Source: an uncultured Muribaculaceae bacterium
Lineage (GTDB): Bacteria; Bacteroidota; Bacteroidia; Bacteroidales; Muribaculaceae
Reading direction: 5' to 3'
Assembly (NCBI GenBank): GCA_905207535.1
Contig: CAJLLX010000001.1
Span: 75,349 to 139,348 of the forward strand
Length of the DNA stretch: 64,000 nucleotides
Part shown: piece after piece, positions 45,146 through 53,683 of the stretch
How positions within the stretch are numbered: position 1 is the first letter of the stretch
Layout of the letters: each line of letters starts with the position of its first letter
Position numbers and translations under genes: made by a program
Notes under the pieces: generated by a model
What the model was told of the DNA's origin: nothing
Seen by the model: the letters and a program-made list of their open reading frames with translations, nothing else
Database searches by the model: none

Positions 45146-45191
45146 CGAGCCCGGAGCGCTGAGATTTCAATCTTCGCGCGCTCCGGGCTCG
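45146..45191 (+). terminator. Strong hairpin between rplY and pth
   Basis: A 14-bp perfect GC-rich stem (CGAGCCCGGAGCGC, 45146-45159, with 45178-45191) and an 18-nt loop, without a U-run. It could be an attenuating or stabilising structure rather than a full terminator. Confidence 0.6.
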
Positions 45192-45237
45192 CTGAGTAAT
45201 CTCCAAATACAGCATACGCTCACATCCTCTTCCCCAA

Positions 45238-45801
45238 ATGAAATATCTCATTGTTGGCCTCGGCAACATCGGGGCTGAATATCAGGGCACTCGCCACAAT
45301 ACCGGTTTCCGCATCGCCGATGCTCTTGCCGAAGACCTCAAGGCCACCTTCTCCACCGAAAGATACGGCGACGTGGCCAACGCCCGCATCAAAAACAAGC
45401 AGGTGGTGATCCTCAAGCCTTCCACCTACATGAATCTCAGCGGCAATGCCGTGCGCTATTGGATGAACAAGGAGAATATCCCGGGGGAGAATATCCTCGT
45501 GCTCGTCGACGACATTGCACTCCCCTTCGGAGCTATCCGCATCAAGGGTAGCGGCAGCGACGCCGGACACAACGGGCTGAAAAACATCGCACAGATGCTC
45601 GGCACCGAGGCATATCCCCGCCTCCGATTCGGCATCGGCAACGACTTTCCCCGCGGATGCCAGATCGACTATGTGCTCGGCCAGTTTACCCTCGACGAGC
45701 GCCAGCGGCTCCCGGTGCGTGTGGCCACGGCTGTAGAAGCTATCCGCACTTATGTGCTTGCCGGACTGCAGACCGCCATGTGCGACTTCAATAATAAATA
45801 A
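45238..45801 (+). CDS. pth: Peptidyl-tRNA hydrolase
   Basis: A 187-residue enzyme that frees tRNAs from dropped-off peptidyl-t[22 protein letters not shown] contains the catalytic histidine; [19 protein letters not shown] and GHNGLKNI are the other conserved blocks. Twelve bp before the S4-domain gene. Confidence 0.96.
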   Translation: MKYLIVGLGNIGAEYQGTRHNTGFRIADALAEDLKATFSTERYGDVANARIKNKQVVILKPSTYMNLSGNAVRYWMNKENIPGENILVLVDDIALPFGAIRIKGSGSDAGHNGLKNIAQMLGTEAYPRLRFGIGNDFPRGCQIDYVLGQFTLDERQRLPVRVATAVEAIRTYVLAGLQTAMCDFNNK

Positions 45802-45812
45802 ATTACGGTCAG

Positions 45813-46301
45813 ATGAAAACAGAGGTTAGAATTGACAAATGGCTCTGGGCCATGAGAATATTTAAGACTCGCACCGTCGCCACCGACAGCTGCAAGAAGG
45901 GGCGTGTCACTCTGCGCACCGCCTCGGGCGATGTCATCGCCAAACCGTCGCGCATGATTAAAGTCGACGACATAGTGAGCGTGCGCAAACCGCCGATCAC
46001 CTACTCCTTCCGGGTCCAGGCTCTCACCGAGAACCGTCTCGGAGCTAAGCTCGTGCCCGAATATATGGAGAATATCACCCCCAAGGAGCAGTACGATCTG
46101 CTTGATGTGATCCGTATCTCCGGCTTTATAGACCGCCGCAAAGGCCTCGGCCGCCCCACCAAACGCGAAGGTCGCGAACTCGCCCGTTTCACCGAAGACC
46201 TCTACACCGGTGTCGACGGCAATCCCGAATCATTTCAGGATGAGATGCCCGACAACCAAGGCTGGGACTTCGATTTCGACGAAGACGATTTCACCGACTA
46301 A
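45813..46301 (+). CDS. S4-domain RNA-binding protein (HslR/RqcP-like)
   Basis: A 162-residue protein beginning with an S4 domain (VRIDKWLWAMRIFKTRTVAT, KKGRVTL). E. coli HslR binds stalled 50S-nascent-chain-tRNA complexes; that link is compatible with the pth neighbour. The region FIDRRKGLGRPTKREGR is basic, and the C-terminus is acidic (DFDFDEDDFTD). Confidence 0.87.
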   Translation: MKTEVRIDKWLWAMRIFKTRTVATDSCKKGRVTLRTASGDVIAKPSRMIKVDDIVSVRKPPITYSFRVQALTENRLGAKLVPEYMENITPKEQYDLLDVIRISGFIDRRKGLGRPTKREGRELARFTEDLYTGVDGNPESFQDEMPDNQGWDFDFDEDDFTD

Positions 46302-46366
46302 CTTCCCGGCTCTCTTTCCACGTGGATTTTTTGGGCCATGATTAATATTTCGTAATATAAATCTAA

Positions 46367-46406
46367 AGATATGAAGCTCAAGCTATAGATATGAAGCTCA
46401 AGCTAT
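46367..46406 (+). repeat. Perfect 20-bp tandem duplication at a gene start
   Basis: AGATATGAAGCTCAAGCTAT occurs at 46367-46386 and again at 46387-46406. The first copy carries an ATG whose frame ends at once (MKLKL, TAG at 46386-46388); the second carries the real start of the lipoprotein gene. Confidence 0.9.
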
Positions 46407-46852
46407 TGTTTTTAATCGGAATTGCCGCTGTGTGCGGAGTTTTCTTAAGCGGATGTTCTGCTTCGAAAGGCAATGCAGACAATTCTGTCCCCTATCAGTT
46501 CGCGGAGCATTATTTCGTCAACAACAATGTAGAGGGAATGCCCCCTACCACTATTACATCTGCAGCAGAGTTTGAAAAATACTTCGGTATGGCTGCTGTA
46601 ATGGGAAAGAATGGCACCCCCACAGAGATCGACTTCAGCAAAAGCTTTGTCATCTGCCTGACAGTAGCACCTACTGATACCCAAACGTCGCTGTCAGTCG
46701 TATATCTGACTAAATCTGACGAAAATCAGCTTGTACTTAGCTACAAGATTACACGGGGTGAAAAGATGTCATACACCTACCGCCCCCTTTTGCTTCTGGT
46801 GGTAGATAAAAAGTATGAGCTGCCCGTAGTGCTTGAAGCCACCGGAAAATAA
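46391..46852 (+). CDS. Small lipoprotein of unknown function
   Basis: A 153-residue protein with a clear lipoprotein signal (LLFLIGIAAVCGVFLSGCSA, lipobox cysteine at 22). The mature part (EHYFVNNNVEG, TSAAEFEKYFGMA, SFVICLTVAPTDTQTSLSVV, YRPLLLLVVDKK) looks like a small beta-rich domain resembling protease-inhibitor-like exported proteins, but I cannot place it in a named family. Its start region is a recent 20-bp duplication. A hairpin follows the stop. Confidence 0.75.
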   Translation: MKLKLLFLIGIAAVCGVFLSGCSASKGNADNSVPYQFAEHYFVNNNVEGMPPTTITSAAEFEKYFGMAAVMGKNGTPTEIDFSKSFVICLTVAPTDTQTSLSVVYLTKSDENQLVLSYKITRGEKMSYTYRPLLLLVVDKKYELPVVLEATGK

Positions 46853-46908
46853 CCCCCTCTTCAAATCGGCTTAAGCCGTATTTCAGGGTCATTCTCTGAT
46901 TATACTAT

Positions 46909-46959
46909 ACAGCAAGGCGCTGTGCCAAATCATCTGATTTCGACACAGCGCCTTGCTGT
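46909..46959. terminator. Bidirectional hairpin between the lipoprotein gene and folE
   Basis: A 16-bp perfect stem (ACAGCAAGGCGCTGTG, 46909-46924, with 46944-46959) lies between two convergent genes. Confidence 0.72.
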
Positions 46960-46994
46960 TGTTTCGTTTCTAATCTAAAGAGGCGTTTTGACGC

Positions 46995-47615
46995 TTATCG
47001 CGCTTGCTGCGAGAGCATTGCGTAAAACTCCTGACGGAGTATAGGGTCCGACTCAAAGATGCCGTTGTAGTCAGTGGTGACTGTCGTCGAAAGCTGCTTT
47101 TCCACCCCTCGCATCTGCATACACAGATGCTGCGCACGGCATTGACACATCACACCTTTCACCGAAAGTGTTTCCTTAATCTCGCGGCAGATTTCGGCCG
47201 TCAGGCGCTCCTGCACCTGCAGTTTGCGGGCGATGGCATTGACCAGGCGAGGCAGTTTGCTAAGCCCTATCATTTCGCCGTCAGGCACATATGCCACTGT
47301 CACTGTGCCAAAAAACGGGAGGATATGATGCTCGCACATCGAGTAAAACTCTATATCGCGCACCATCACCATCTTAGATCCGGCATACTCAAAGATTGCC
47401 TGACGAAGCACGTCAGCCGGATTCTGACGGTAGCCCTGAGTGGCAAACCACATGGCTTTAGCTGCGCGCATAGGGGTTTTCACCAGTCCTTCGCGCTCCG
47501 GATCTTCGCCTATCAGCTTGATTATCTCGCGATAATGGCCTGCAATAGCTTCTATGCGTGCTTGCTCCGAAGCTGATTGTATGTCTGTCTCGAAATCGTT
47601 ATTTTCGTGTAACAT
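46995..47615 (-). CDS. folE: GTP cyclohydrolase I
   Basis: A 206-residue enzyme for the first step of folate (and tetrahydropterin) synthesis. The zinc-site YSMCEHHILPFFG and the CRAQHLCMQMRGVEKQ block (second zinc cysteine plus substrate residues) are intact. The N-terminal ~25 residues vary, as usual. Last gene of the DUF1599-BT_3928-tpiA-SPOR-folE arrangement. Confidence 0.96.
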   Translation of the reverse strand: MLHENNDFETDIQSASEQARIEAIAGHYREIIKLIGEDPEREGLVKTPMRAAKAMWFATQGYRQNPADVLRQAIFEYAGSKMVMVRDIEFYSMCEHHILPFFGTVTVAYVPDGEMIGLSKLPRLVNAIARKLQVQERLTAEICREIKETLSVKGVMCQCRAQHLCMQMRGVEKQLSTTVTTDYNGIFESDPILRQEFYAMLSQQAR

Positions 47616-47654
47616 TCCTCTAAGTAACTGATCTAAAAAAATCGGCTGTCAGCC

Positions 47655-48179
47655 TCAGCGCACTATCACTCTGTCGCGCACTACTCTCACCTCGCGGGCA
47701 TAGCGCGGAAACTGACGGCGGATCTCGTCGGCGGCCTTGTCGGCCTCGTATTTCGACCGGAAATTGCCTACACGCAGTCGCCAGTAGGGCGATGCGTACG
47801 ACACATAGGTGCCGTAATCGGGAAATGCCTGAGATATGGCGCGTTCGCGCTGACGTGCCTCCGATTTTGCCGTACGGGCGTTGTTGTCGGCAAACACCTG
47901 CACGCGGTAACCTACCACTTTGGTGCCACGGCTGTTGTGAGCCTTTTCTGCCTCGGTATCTTCAGTGGCCTCCTCAGTGTTTTCCGACTGCTGATCTTGG
48001 GAGTCAGGAGAAGGCAAAGCTCTTTGCAAGAGGACTTCCGGTGCTTCGATGCTTATCGGGGAGTCGGGCGACTGCAGACGCTCCACAATAGTGACCACCG
48101 TAGTAGTGTCCGCCGGAGTTTGTGCCACGGCAGAGCAGATACAGACAATTGCTGCTATAAATAATATCCTGAATCTCAT
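47655..48179 (-). CDS. SPOR-domain exported protein
   Basis: A 174-residue protein with a signal peptide (ILFIAAIVCICSAVAQT), an acidic linker (SENTEEATEDTEAEKAHNS) and a C-terminal SPOR domain (VVGYRVQVFADNNAR ... YWRLRVGNFRSKYEADKA). SPOR domains bind denuded peptidoglycan glycan strands, often at the division site. It is 39 bp upstream of folE. Confidence 0.87.
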   Translation of the reverse strand: MRFRILFIAAIVCICSAVAQTPADTTTVVTIVERLQSPDSPISIEAPEVLLQRALPSPDSQDQQSENTEEATEDTEAEKAHNSRGTKVVGYRVQVFADNNARTAKSEARQRERAISQAFPDYGTYVSYASPYWRLRVGNFRSKYEADKAADEIRRQFPRYAREVRVVRDRVIVR

Positions 48180-48309
48180 AAGTCAGTCTGTGCAATGTAT
48201 TTTATCGGCCGCTATCAGGGAGGGCCTACCGCTGCTCAGTGTTGCTGTAATTGCCTGACATTCTTTTATTGCCGGGATCGCATCAGCTGACGCAGCTAAA
48301 GGATGAGGC

Positions 48310-48341
48310 CGGTGTGCCGGAGATTTTGCTCCGACACACCG
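48310..48341 (-). terminator. Hairpin after tpiA
   Basis: CGGTGTGCCGGAG (48310-48322) pairs with CTCCGACACACCG (48329-48341) with one mismatch and a 6-nt loop, 31 bp beyond the tpiA stop. Confidence 0.6.
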
Positions 48342-48371
48342 CCTTATCTTATTCCTTGATGGAAAGGGGGA

Positions 48372-49127
48372 TCAGAAAGCTGTCACGATGCCCATGAACG
48401 ATGCTGCGTCGAGAGCTGCACCGCCGATGAGGCCGCCGTCTACGTCGGGCTTTGCGAAGAGCTCTGCTGCGTTGCCGGGCTTGCAGCTGCCGCCGTAGAG
48501 GATAGAGGTGTTTTCTGCTACCTCTTTGCCATATTTCTTCTCGATGACCGAACGGATGTGTGCGTGCATATCCTCTGCCTGGTCGGCTGTAGCGGTTTTA
48601 CCGGTGCCGATGGCCCATACGGGCTCGTAAGCCAGGATCAGTTTGCCGAAGTCCTCGGCGGAGAGGTCGAAGAGAGCCTCCTCGATCTGCTTGGTCACAA
48701 CCTCGTTGTAGGTGCCGTTCTCACGCTGCTCCAGCACTTCGCCGATGCAGAAAATGGGGGTAAGGCCTTCGGCAAGAGCGAGTTTTACTTTCTCTTTCAG
48801 GATCTCGGAAGTCTCGCCATAGTACTGACGGCGCTCAGAGTGACCGAGGATCACATATTTAGCGCCGGTAGAAGCTACCATGGGAGCGGATACCTCGCCG
48901 GTGTAGGCGCCTTTCAGGTGGTCAGCACAGTTCTCGGCACCCAGACCGAGCTTCTCGCTATCAATCACAGCGGCTACCGATGCCAGATGAGTGAAAGGTA
49001 CGCAGATGATTACGTCGCATTTCTTCTCAGCGCCTTTCAGGGCTTCGTTCACCTCTTTTGCGAGGGTAACACCTTCGGCAAGAGTGGTATTCATCTTCCA
49101 GTTGCCGGCTACAATGTTTTTTCTCAT
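48372..49127 (-). CDS. tpiA: Triosephosphate isomerase
   Basis: A 251-residue glycolytic enzyme. Asn9/Lys11 (GNWKMN), the catalytic histidine in [13 protein letters not shown] and the glutamate in [14 protein letters not shown] are all present, with the phosphate-loop [18 protein letters not shown] at 49234-49241 (TATCTTTG, minus strand) suggests an own promoter in addition to read-through from upstream. Confidence 0.97.
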   Translation of the reverse strand: MRKNIVAGNWKMNTTLAEGVTLAKEVNEALKGAEKKCDVIICVPFTHLASVAAVIDSEKLGLGAENCADHLKGAYTGEVSAPMVASTGAKYVILGHSERRQYYGETSEILKEKVKLALAEGLTPIFCIGEVLEQRENGTYNEVVTKQIEEALFDLSAEDFGKLILAYEPVWAIGTGKTATADQAEDMHAHIRSVIEKKYGKEVAENTSILYGGSCKPGNAAELFAKPDVDGGLIGGAALDAASFMGIVTAF

Positions 49128-49257
49128 ATCTTTATAAGTAATAAACTATTAGTTTTCAATACTTTCAGTCGCTTTCGGCTTTCGTTGGCCTTCCTGCTTC
49201 CGAGGGGCGTGAAAGCCTGCCGCAAATCAGTTGCAAAGATAACAAAAATCTTGCAAT

Positions 49258-50562
49258 TCAGGATACGTTTGCCTTCTCTTTTGCCGTGCGGCGGTTTTTT
49301 ATCCATTTCCTCACAGCCAGGCGTATTCCGAGGATTATCTCCTGACACAGGCAGAGCAACAGCAATCCCCCGCCAAACACTAAGTTAAGCCCCATAAACA
49401 CCCGTCGGCCGTCGCCTCCGGATATCTCCTGCATAAATTGGTCTTTAGATTGGGGAAATTCCAGCACGGTAGGCTCGAGGGAGGCAACCGAGGTTTTAGA
49501 TGCTACAGCACCGTCCTTCAGAGTCACCACCGACATGGTGCCGCGGGCCACCTCTTTGAGCTGGGTATCTTCGGCTGTATAAACGGGATATTCGGCCATA
49601 GCCATATCTTTCCACCGCTCCACAGCCCGGCGGTCGCCACCAAGCAGCGCCACAAACGGCACGCCGATACTGTCGGCATACTCATACATCTCGTTGACCG
49701 TAAATGTGTGCGACACATCGGCTCGCAAAGGCTCTGGAATCAACAGCAATATCTGCTCTCCTTCGTCCGACAGCACTTCATCTGTCACTTCATCTTCACC
49801 ATCGTAAATAGCTATGCTTTCGCTATGTACGCTATCTCCTCCCACCGCCCGGCGGTCGACAAACTGCCAGGTGGAGTCGGGCAGATTATCCATGTCAAAC
49901 TCCCGCGTCTCCCCGTCTTTTTCGTAGACGAAGACGTAATCATCTTCGCCTTCCGAGTTTTCGCCGGTGAGAGATGATCCGATGGCATACGGACGGAAAT
50001 CAACCAACGGTTGAATATTGTACCCGTAAAGCCCTATAATCAAAATGTATAGCGTAATCCACGCGCCTGTGAGCCACTGTATGGCCGGCTGAAAAAGGCT
50101 CTGGCGCACTTTAGCGTTCCAAAGTATCAGCAGCACAAGCGCTGCGGTGATCACTACATTTTTCCAGAACGTGGCCGCATTGGAGATCACCCAAAACTCG
50201 CCAAAGCATCCGCAGTCGCTCACCGGATCAGCCACCCAGATGTAGAGCGTCAGCGGAAGCATCACTGCCATCATCAGCATCAGTCCCCACGGCGCTACCC
50301 TCTTGTAGCACCCCAGCGCTAAGAGCATACCGAGCACAAACTCGTAGCCGGAAATGAAGAAAACTGCTATCAGCACTATGGTACGCGGCTCTACCACCTG
50401 CCATACTGCCAAATATTCCTCAAGTTTAAAAAGAAATCCCCACGGGTCGATCATCTTGACCAGACCCGACATCACAAACAACCCTCCGACCAGCACGCGC
50501 AGCGCCCACACCACCGCTATTTGCCACGATGGCACGCCGCTCTTTGCTACTTCATCAGTCAT
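49258..50562 (-). CDS. BT_3928-type DoxX-like membrane protein
   Basis: A 434-residue protein. Residues 1-165 form a four-helix DoxX/MauE-like domain (RVLVGGLFVMSGLVKMIDPWG, DCGCFGEFW). The middle domain (about 175-400) resembles an extracytoplasmic thioredoxin-like domain without a CxxC, and one helix lies near the C-terminus. MauE-like domains act with disulfide or quinone redox partners, so the CGCFG cysteines may be functional; this is inference. It overlaps the DUF1599 gene by 8 bp and precedes tpiA, as in Bacteroides. Confidence 0.85.
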   Translation of the reverse strand: MTDEVAKSGVPSWQIAVVWALRVLVGGLFVMSGLVKMIDPWGFLFKLEEYLAVWQVVEPRTIVLIAVFFISGYEFVLGMLLALGCYKRVAPWGLMLMMAVMLPLTLYIWVADPVSDCGCFGEFWVISNAATFWKNVVITAALVLLILWNAKVRQSLFQPAIQWLTGAWITLYILIIGLYGYNIQPLVDFRPYAIGSSLTGENSEGEDDYVFVYEKDGETREFDMDNLPDSTWQFVDRRAVGGDSVHSESIAIYDGEDEVTDEVLSDEGEQILLLIPEPLRADVSHTFTVNEMYEYADSIGVPFVALLGGDRRAVERWKDMAMAEYPVYTAEDTQLKEVARGTMSVVTLKDGAVASKTSVASLEPTVLEFPQSKDQFMQEISGGDGRRVFMGLNLVFGGGLLLLCLCQEIILGIRLAVRKWIKNRRTAKEKANVS

Positions 50563-51118
50563 TTTGCTCTATTGCAAGCTTTATCACTCCGAAAAGTGCG
50601 TAGTTGATCATATCGCGGTAGTTGGCATCCGGCCCTTCCGAAGCTTCGGTAGCGCCGCAGTGGTCCTCGATCTCTTTGGTGCGCATGATCTTCATGAGAA
50701 TCAGGTCGGTATACGAACTGACACGCATCTTGCGCCAGGCTTCGTCGTAATCGTGATTTTTGCGCTCCATCAGCTCGCGCGTCTCTTTCATATTGCGGTC
50801 GTAAAGCTCCAGGGCGCGCTCCACGCTGATATCCTTGCACGATGCGAATCCGCTCTCCAGCTGTATCAGGGCTATGATGCCGTAGTTGACTATGCCTATA
50901 AATCCGTCGAGGATGCTTTCGTCGCTCACCCTCGCATCGCCTTTGGTCTCGAGGGTGCGGATACGGTCGGCTTTTATCAGCATCTGATCGGTAAGCGACG
51001 ACGGACGCATCAGGCGCCAGGCCGCGCCGTAGTCGCGCAGCTTGGCGGCATACACCTTGCGGCACATGGCTATCGCTTCGTCAAACTGTCGTGCGGTCTT
51101 CTCGTGCGAATCGTTCAT
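50555..51118 (-). CDS. DUF1599 protein, two tandem repeats
   Basis: A 187-residue protein. Two related halves are visible: KLRDYGAAWRLMRPSSLTDQ ... GIVNYGIIALIQLE and KNHDYDEAWRKMRVSSYTDL ... DMINYALFGVIKLA. DUF1599 is also called nucleotide-modification-associated domain 1; no enzymatic activity is assigned in Bacteroidetes as far as I know. Its coupling to the BT_3928 gene is conserved. Confidence 0.85.
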   Translation of the reverse strand: MNDSHEKTARQFDEAIAMCRKVYAAKLRDYGAAWRLMRPSSLTDQMLIKADRIRTLETKGDARVSDESILDGFIGIVNYGIIALIQLESGFASCKDISVERALELYDRNMKETRELMERKNHDYDEAWRKMRVSSYTDLILMKIMRTKEIEDHCGATEASEGPDANYRDMINYALFGVIKLAIEQND

Positions 51119-51201
51119 ATCTCGGTCTTTTATTGGCGTTTATGTGTTAAAAAAAATGACCGCCGCACCTTCGATTGATGCAGCGGTCGTAAAAACCTTC
51201 G

Positions 51202-51276
<75 letters not shown>

Positions 51277-51325
51277 ATCATGGAAAAAACTTTCAGACAA
51301 CGCAGCGTCTGTCGTTTCAACGGTG

Positions 51326-51355
51326 CAAAGGTACGGCTTTTTTTTGAATATGCAA
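51326..51355 (-). promoter_or_regulatory. Promoter for tRNA-His
   Basis: On the minus strand, TTG (51353-51355), a 19-bp spacer and TACCTTTG (51326-51333), 49 bp before the tRNA. Confidence 0.65.
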
Positions 51356-51414
51356 GGGCTTTCTGCAATTTTTTTGCAAACCCGCCCTATTTTTCCGTGC
51401 CCTTAAAGAAGAAA

Positions 51415-51456
51415 CAGTGTCCGGGTCGGCCCCTACCGTGCGTGCCCCGGACACTG
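51415..51456 (-). terminator. Terminator after htpG
   Basis: CAGTGTCCGGG (51415-51425) pairs with CCCGGACACTG (51446-51456), followed on the minus strand by TTTCTTCTTT. Confidence 0.72.
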
Positions 51457-51473
51457 AAATCTCGTTGCTATGC

Positions 51474-53519
51474 TTATTTCAGCAGCTCGGTGGAGCGCTC
51501 TATGAAGTGTGCCAGCTGTTCGCCGCGCAGCATGCCGTTGGCCAGCAGTGCGAGGTCGATCAGCTGCCCTACCACAGGCTCACCTTTGGCATACTCCGAC
51601 GCCACTTCCACAAGTTTCTTGCGATTGGCATCGTTGTCGGCCCGGAGGGTGTCGGTTTGTTTGTGCTTCTCATCCGCGTTTTCACCGCTCTTGTCCTCCT
51701 CTGCCTCTTTGATCTTAGCGTTGTTGGCTTCTATTTCATCGAGCAGGGGCTTCACGCTGTCGGTAAGTGCGGCGTAAGCGCGGTCGGCCATATGCTGCAC
51801 TACCGGATTCTCGGTGTTGACACGCAGCGAGTAGCTGTCGGGCATCTCGCCGTAGAAGTTCAGGCCCGGCTGCAGAGCCGCCATCTCTTTCATGCGTCGC
51901 ATGTATTCGTCCTGAGTGATCACTATAGGCGAATCGGTAGGCTTCATGGCCTCGAAGGTGACAAAAAATTGAGCTTTGTCGGTCTTCGGCAGCTGGCTCT
52001 GGAATACCGAGATGAGGATTTCGCGCTGCACATCGGTCAGATCCACCTCTTTGCGTTCATCTTTGGGAATCAGATTGTCGATCACATCCGAATCGACACG
52101 CACGAAGCGGCTCTTCTCGATCTTGTGCTCGAGCAGCCCTACGAAGTGGGTGTCAAGCTGTCCGTCCATCACAAGCACGTCGTAGCCACGGTCGGTGGCT
52201 GCCTTTATATAGTTGTACTGAGCGGTGGTGTCGGTGGAGTAAAGGAATACCACGTTACCCTCGCGGTCGGTCTGATTGGGCTCAATCAGCTGCTTGTACT
52301 CCTCCATGGTGAAGTACTTCCCTTCAGTGTCCTTGACAAGGGCGAACTTCATGGCTGCGTCGCAGAATTTTTCATCGGTCAGCATGCCGTACTCTATGAA
52401 AAGCTTGATGTCGTCCCATTTGCTCTCGAACTCTTTGCGGTCGGCGCGGAAAAGCTCGTCGAGACGCGATGCCACTTTCTTGGTGATGTATCCCGAAATC
52501 TTCTTCACGGCGGTGTCGCTCTGCAGATACGAACGGGATACGTTCAGCGGGATGTCTGGCGAATCTATCACGCCCTGCATCAGCATCATGAACTCGGGCA
52601 CCACTCCCTCTACCGAATCTGTGACATACACCTGATTGCAGTAGAGCTGGATGCGGTTGCGGGTCACGTCGATGTTGTTCTTGATCTTCGGGAAGTAGAG
52701 GATGCCGGTGAGATGGAAGGGATAATCGACGTTGAGGTGTATCCAGAAGAGAGGATCGTCCTGACCGGGATACAGTTCGTGGTAGAAATTGCGGTAGTCT
52801 TCGTCGGTGAGGTCCGAGGGCTTGCGTGTCCAGGCGGGTTCGGTGATGTTTACGATGTTCGGACGGTCGGTATCCTTCATCGCGCCGTCTTTCCACTCCT
52901 GCTCCATGCCAAACTGCACGGGTACCGGCAGGAAGCGGCAATATTTCTTAAGCAGGGTTTCGATGCGTGCTTTTTCGAGAAATTCTTTGTTCTCATCGTC
53001 GATGTAAAGCACGATGTCGGTGCCGCGCTCGGCTTTGTCCGACGGCTCCATCGTAAACTCTGGCGACCCGTCGCAACTCCAGCGCACGGCCTCGGCTCCC
53101 TCTTTGTAGGAAAGTGAGTTGATCTCCACCTTCTTGGCTACCATGAAGGCGGAGTAGAATCCGAGACCGAAGTGACCGATGATGGCGTTGGCGTCGTTCT
53201 TGTATTTCTCCAGAAACTCCTCAGCACCCGAGAAGGCTATCTGGTTGATATATTTGTCGATGTCGTCGGCTGTCATGCCGATGCCGTGGTCGCTGACGGT
53301 GAGTGTTCCGGCCTTTTTGTCGATGCTGACGCTGACACGAAGTTCGCCAAGCTCACCTTTGTACTCGCCGAACGACGAGAGGGTACGCAGCTTCTGTGTG
53401 GCATCAACGGCATTCGACACTAACTCGCGGAGAAAAATCTCGTGGTCGCTGTAAAGAAATTTCTTTATTACCGGGAATATATTCTCGGTAGTAACTCCTA
53501 TTTTTCCAGACTTTGACAT
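51474..53519 (-). CDS. htpG: Molecular chaperone HtpG (Hsp90)
   Basis: A 681-residue Hsp90. The N-terminal GHKL ATPase has RELVSNAVDATQKL, DHGIGMTADDI and GHFGLGFYSAFMVA; the middle domain has NRIQLYCNQVYVTD, and a C-terminal dimerisation domain follows. A charged insert (NAKIKEAEEDKSGENADEKH) near 590-615 is longer than in E. coli HtpG. It sits downstream of clpC, another stress gene, but a terminator separates them. Confidence 0.97.
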   Translation of the reverse strand: MSKSGKIGVTTENIFPVIKKFLYSDHEIFLRELVSNAVDATQKLRTLSSFGEYKGELGELRVSVSIDKKAGTLTVSDHGIGMTADDIDKYINQIAFSGAEEFLEKYKNDANAIIGHFGLGFYSAFMVAKKVEINSLSYKEGAEAVRWSCDGSPEFTMEPSDKAERGTDIVLYIDDENKEFLEKARIETLLKKYCRFLPVPVQFGMEQEWKDGAMKDTDRPNIVNITEPAWTRKPSDLTDEDYRNFYHELYPGQDDPLFWIHLNVDYPFHLTGILYFPKIKNNIDVTRNRIQLYCNQVYVTDSVEGVVPEFMMLMQGVIDSPDIPLNVSRSYLQSDTAVKKISGYITKKVASRLDELFRADRKEFESKWDDIKLFIEYGMLTDEKFCDAAMKFALVKDTEGKYFTMEEYKQLIEPNQTDREGNVVFLYSTDTTAQYNYIKAATDRGYDVLVMDGQLDTHFVGLLEHKIEKSRFVRVDSDVIDNLIPKDERKEVDLTDVQREILISVFQSQLPKTDKAQFFVTFEAMKPTDSPIVITQDEYMRRMKEMAALQPGLNFYGEMPDSYSLRVNTENPVVQHMADRAYAALTDSVKPLLDEIEANNAKIKEAEEDKSGENADEKHKQTDTLRADNDANRKKLVEVASEYAKGEPVVGQLIDLALLANGMLRGEQLAHFIERSTELLK

Positions 53520-53607
53520 TGTGTATGATAATATATTTTTAGTCGGTTAGATGTGTCTGCGGCAGAGACGTTTCTTTCATGCCACATACTTATATAAGCA
53601 CTCAACA

Positions 53608-53642
53608 AAAAAAATGCCAAACACGAGGCTTGGCATTTTTTT
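53608..53642 (-). terminator. Terminator after clpC
   Basis: AAAAAAATGCCAA pairs with TTGGCATTTTTTT across a 9-nt loop. A- and T-runs flank both sides, so it can work in either direction. It lies 41 bp after the clpC stop. Confidence 0.8.
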
Positions 53643-53683
53643 GTTAAATTATCGTAAACTTAATTCAGTGACATTCTGAAGGA

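Noticed and set aside
51417..53117. 566-codon open frame on the plus strand
   Set aside because: Antisense shadow of htpG, produced by GC-rich codon structure.
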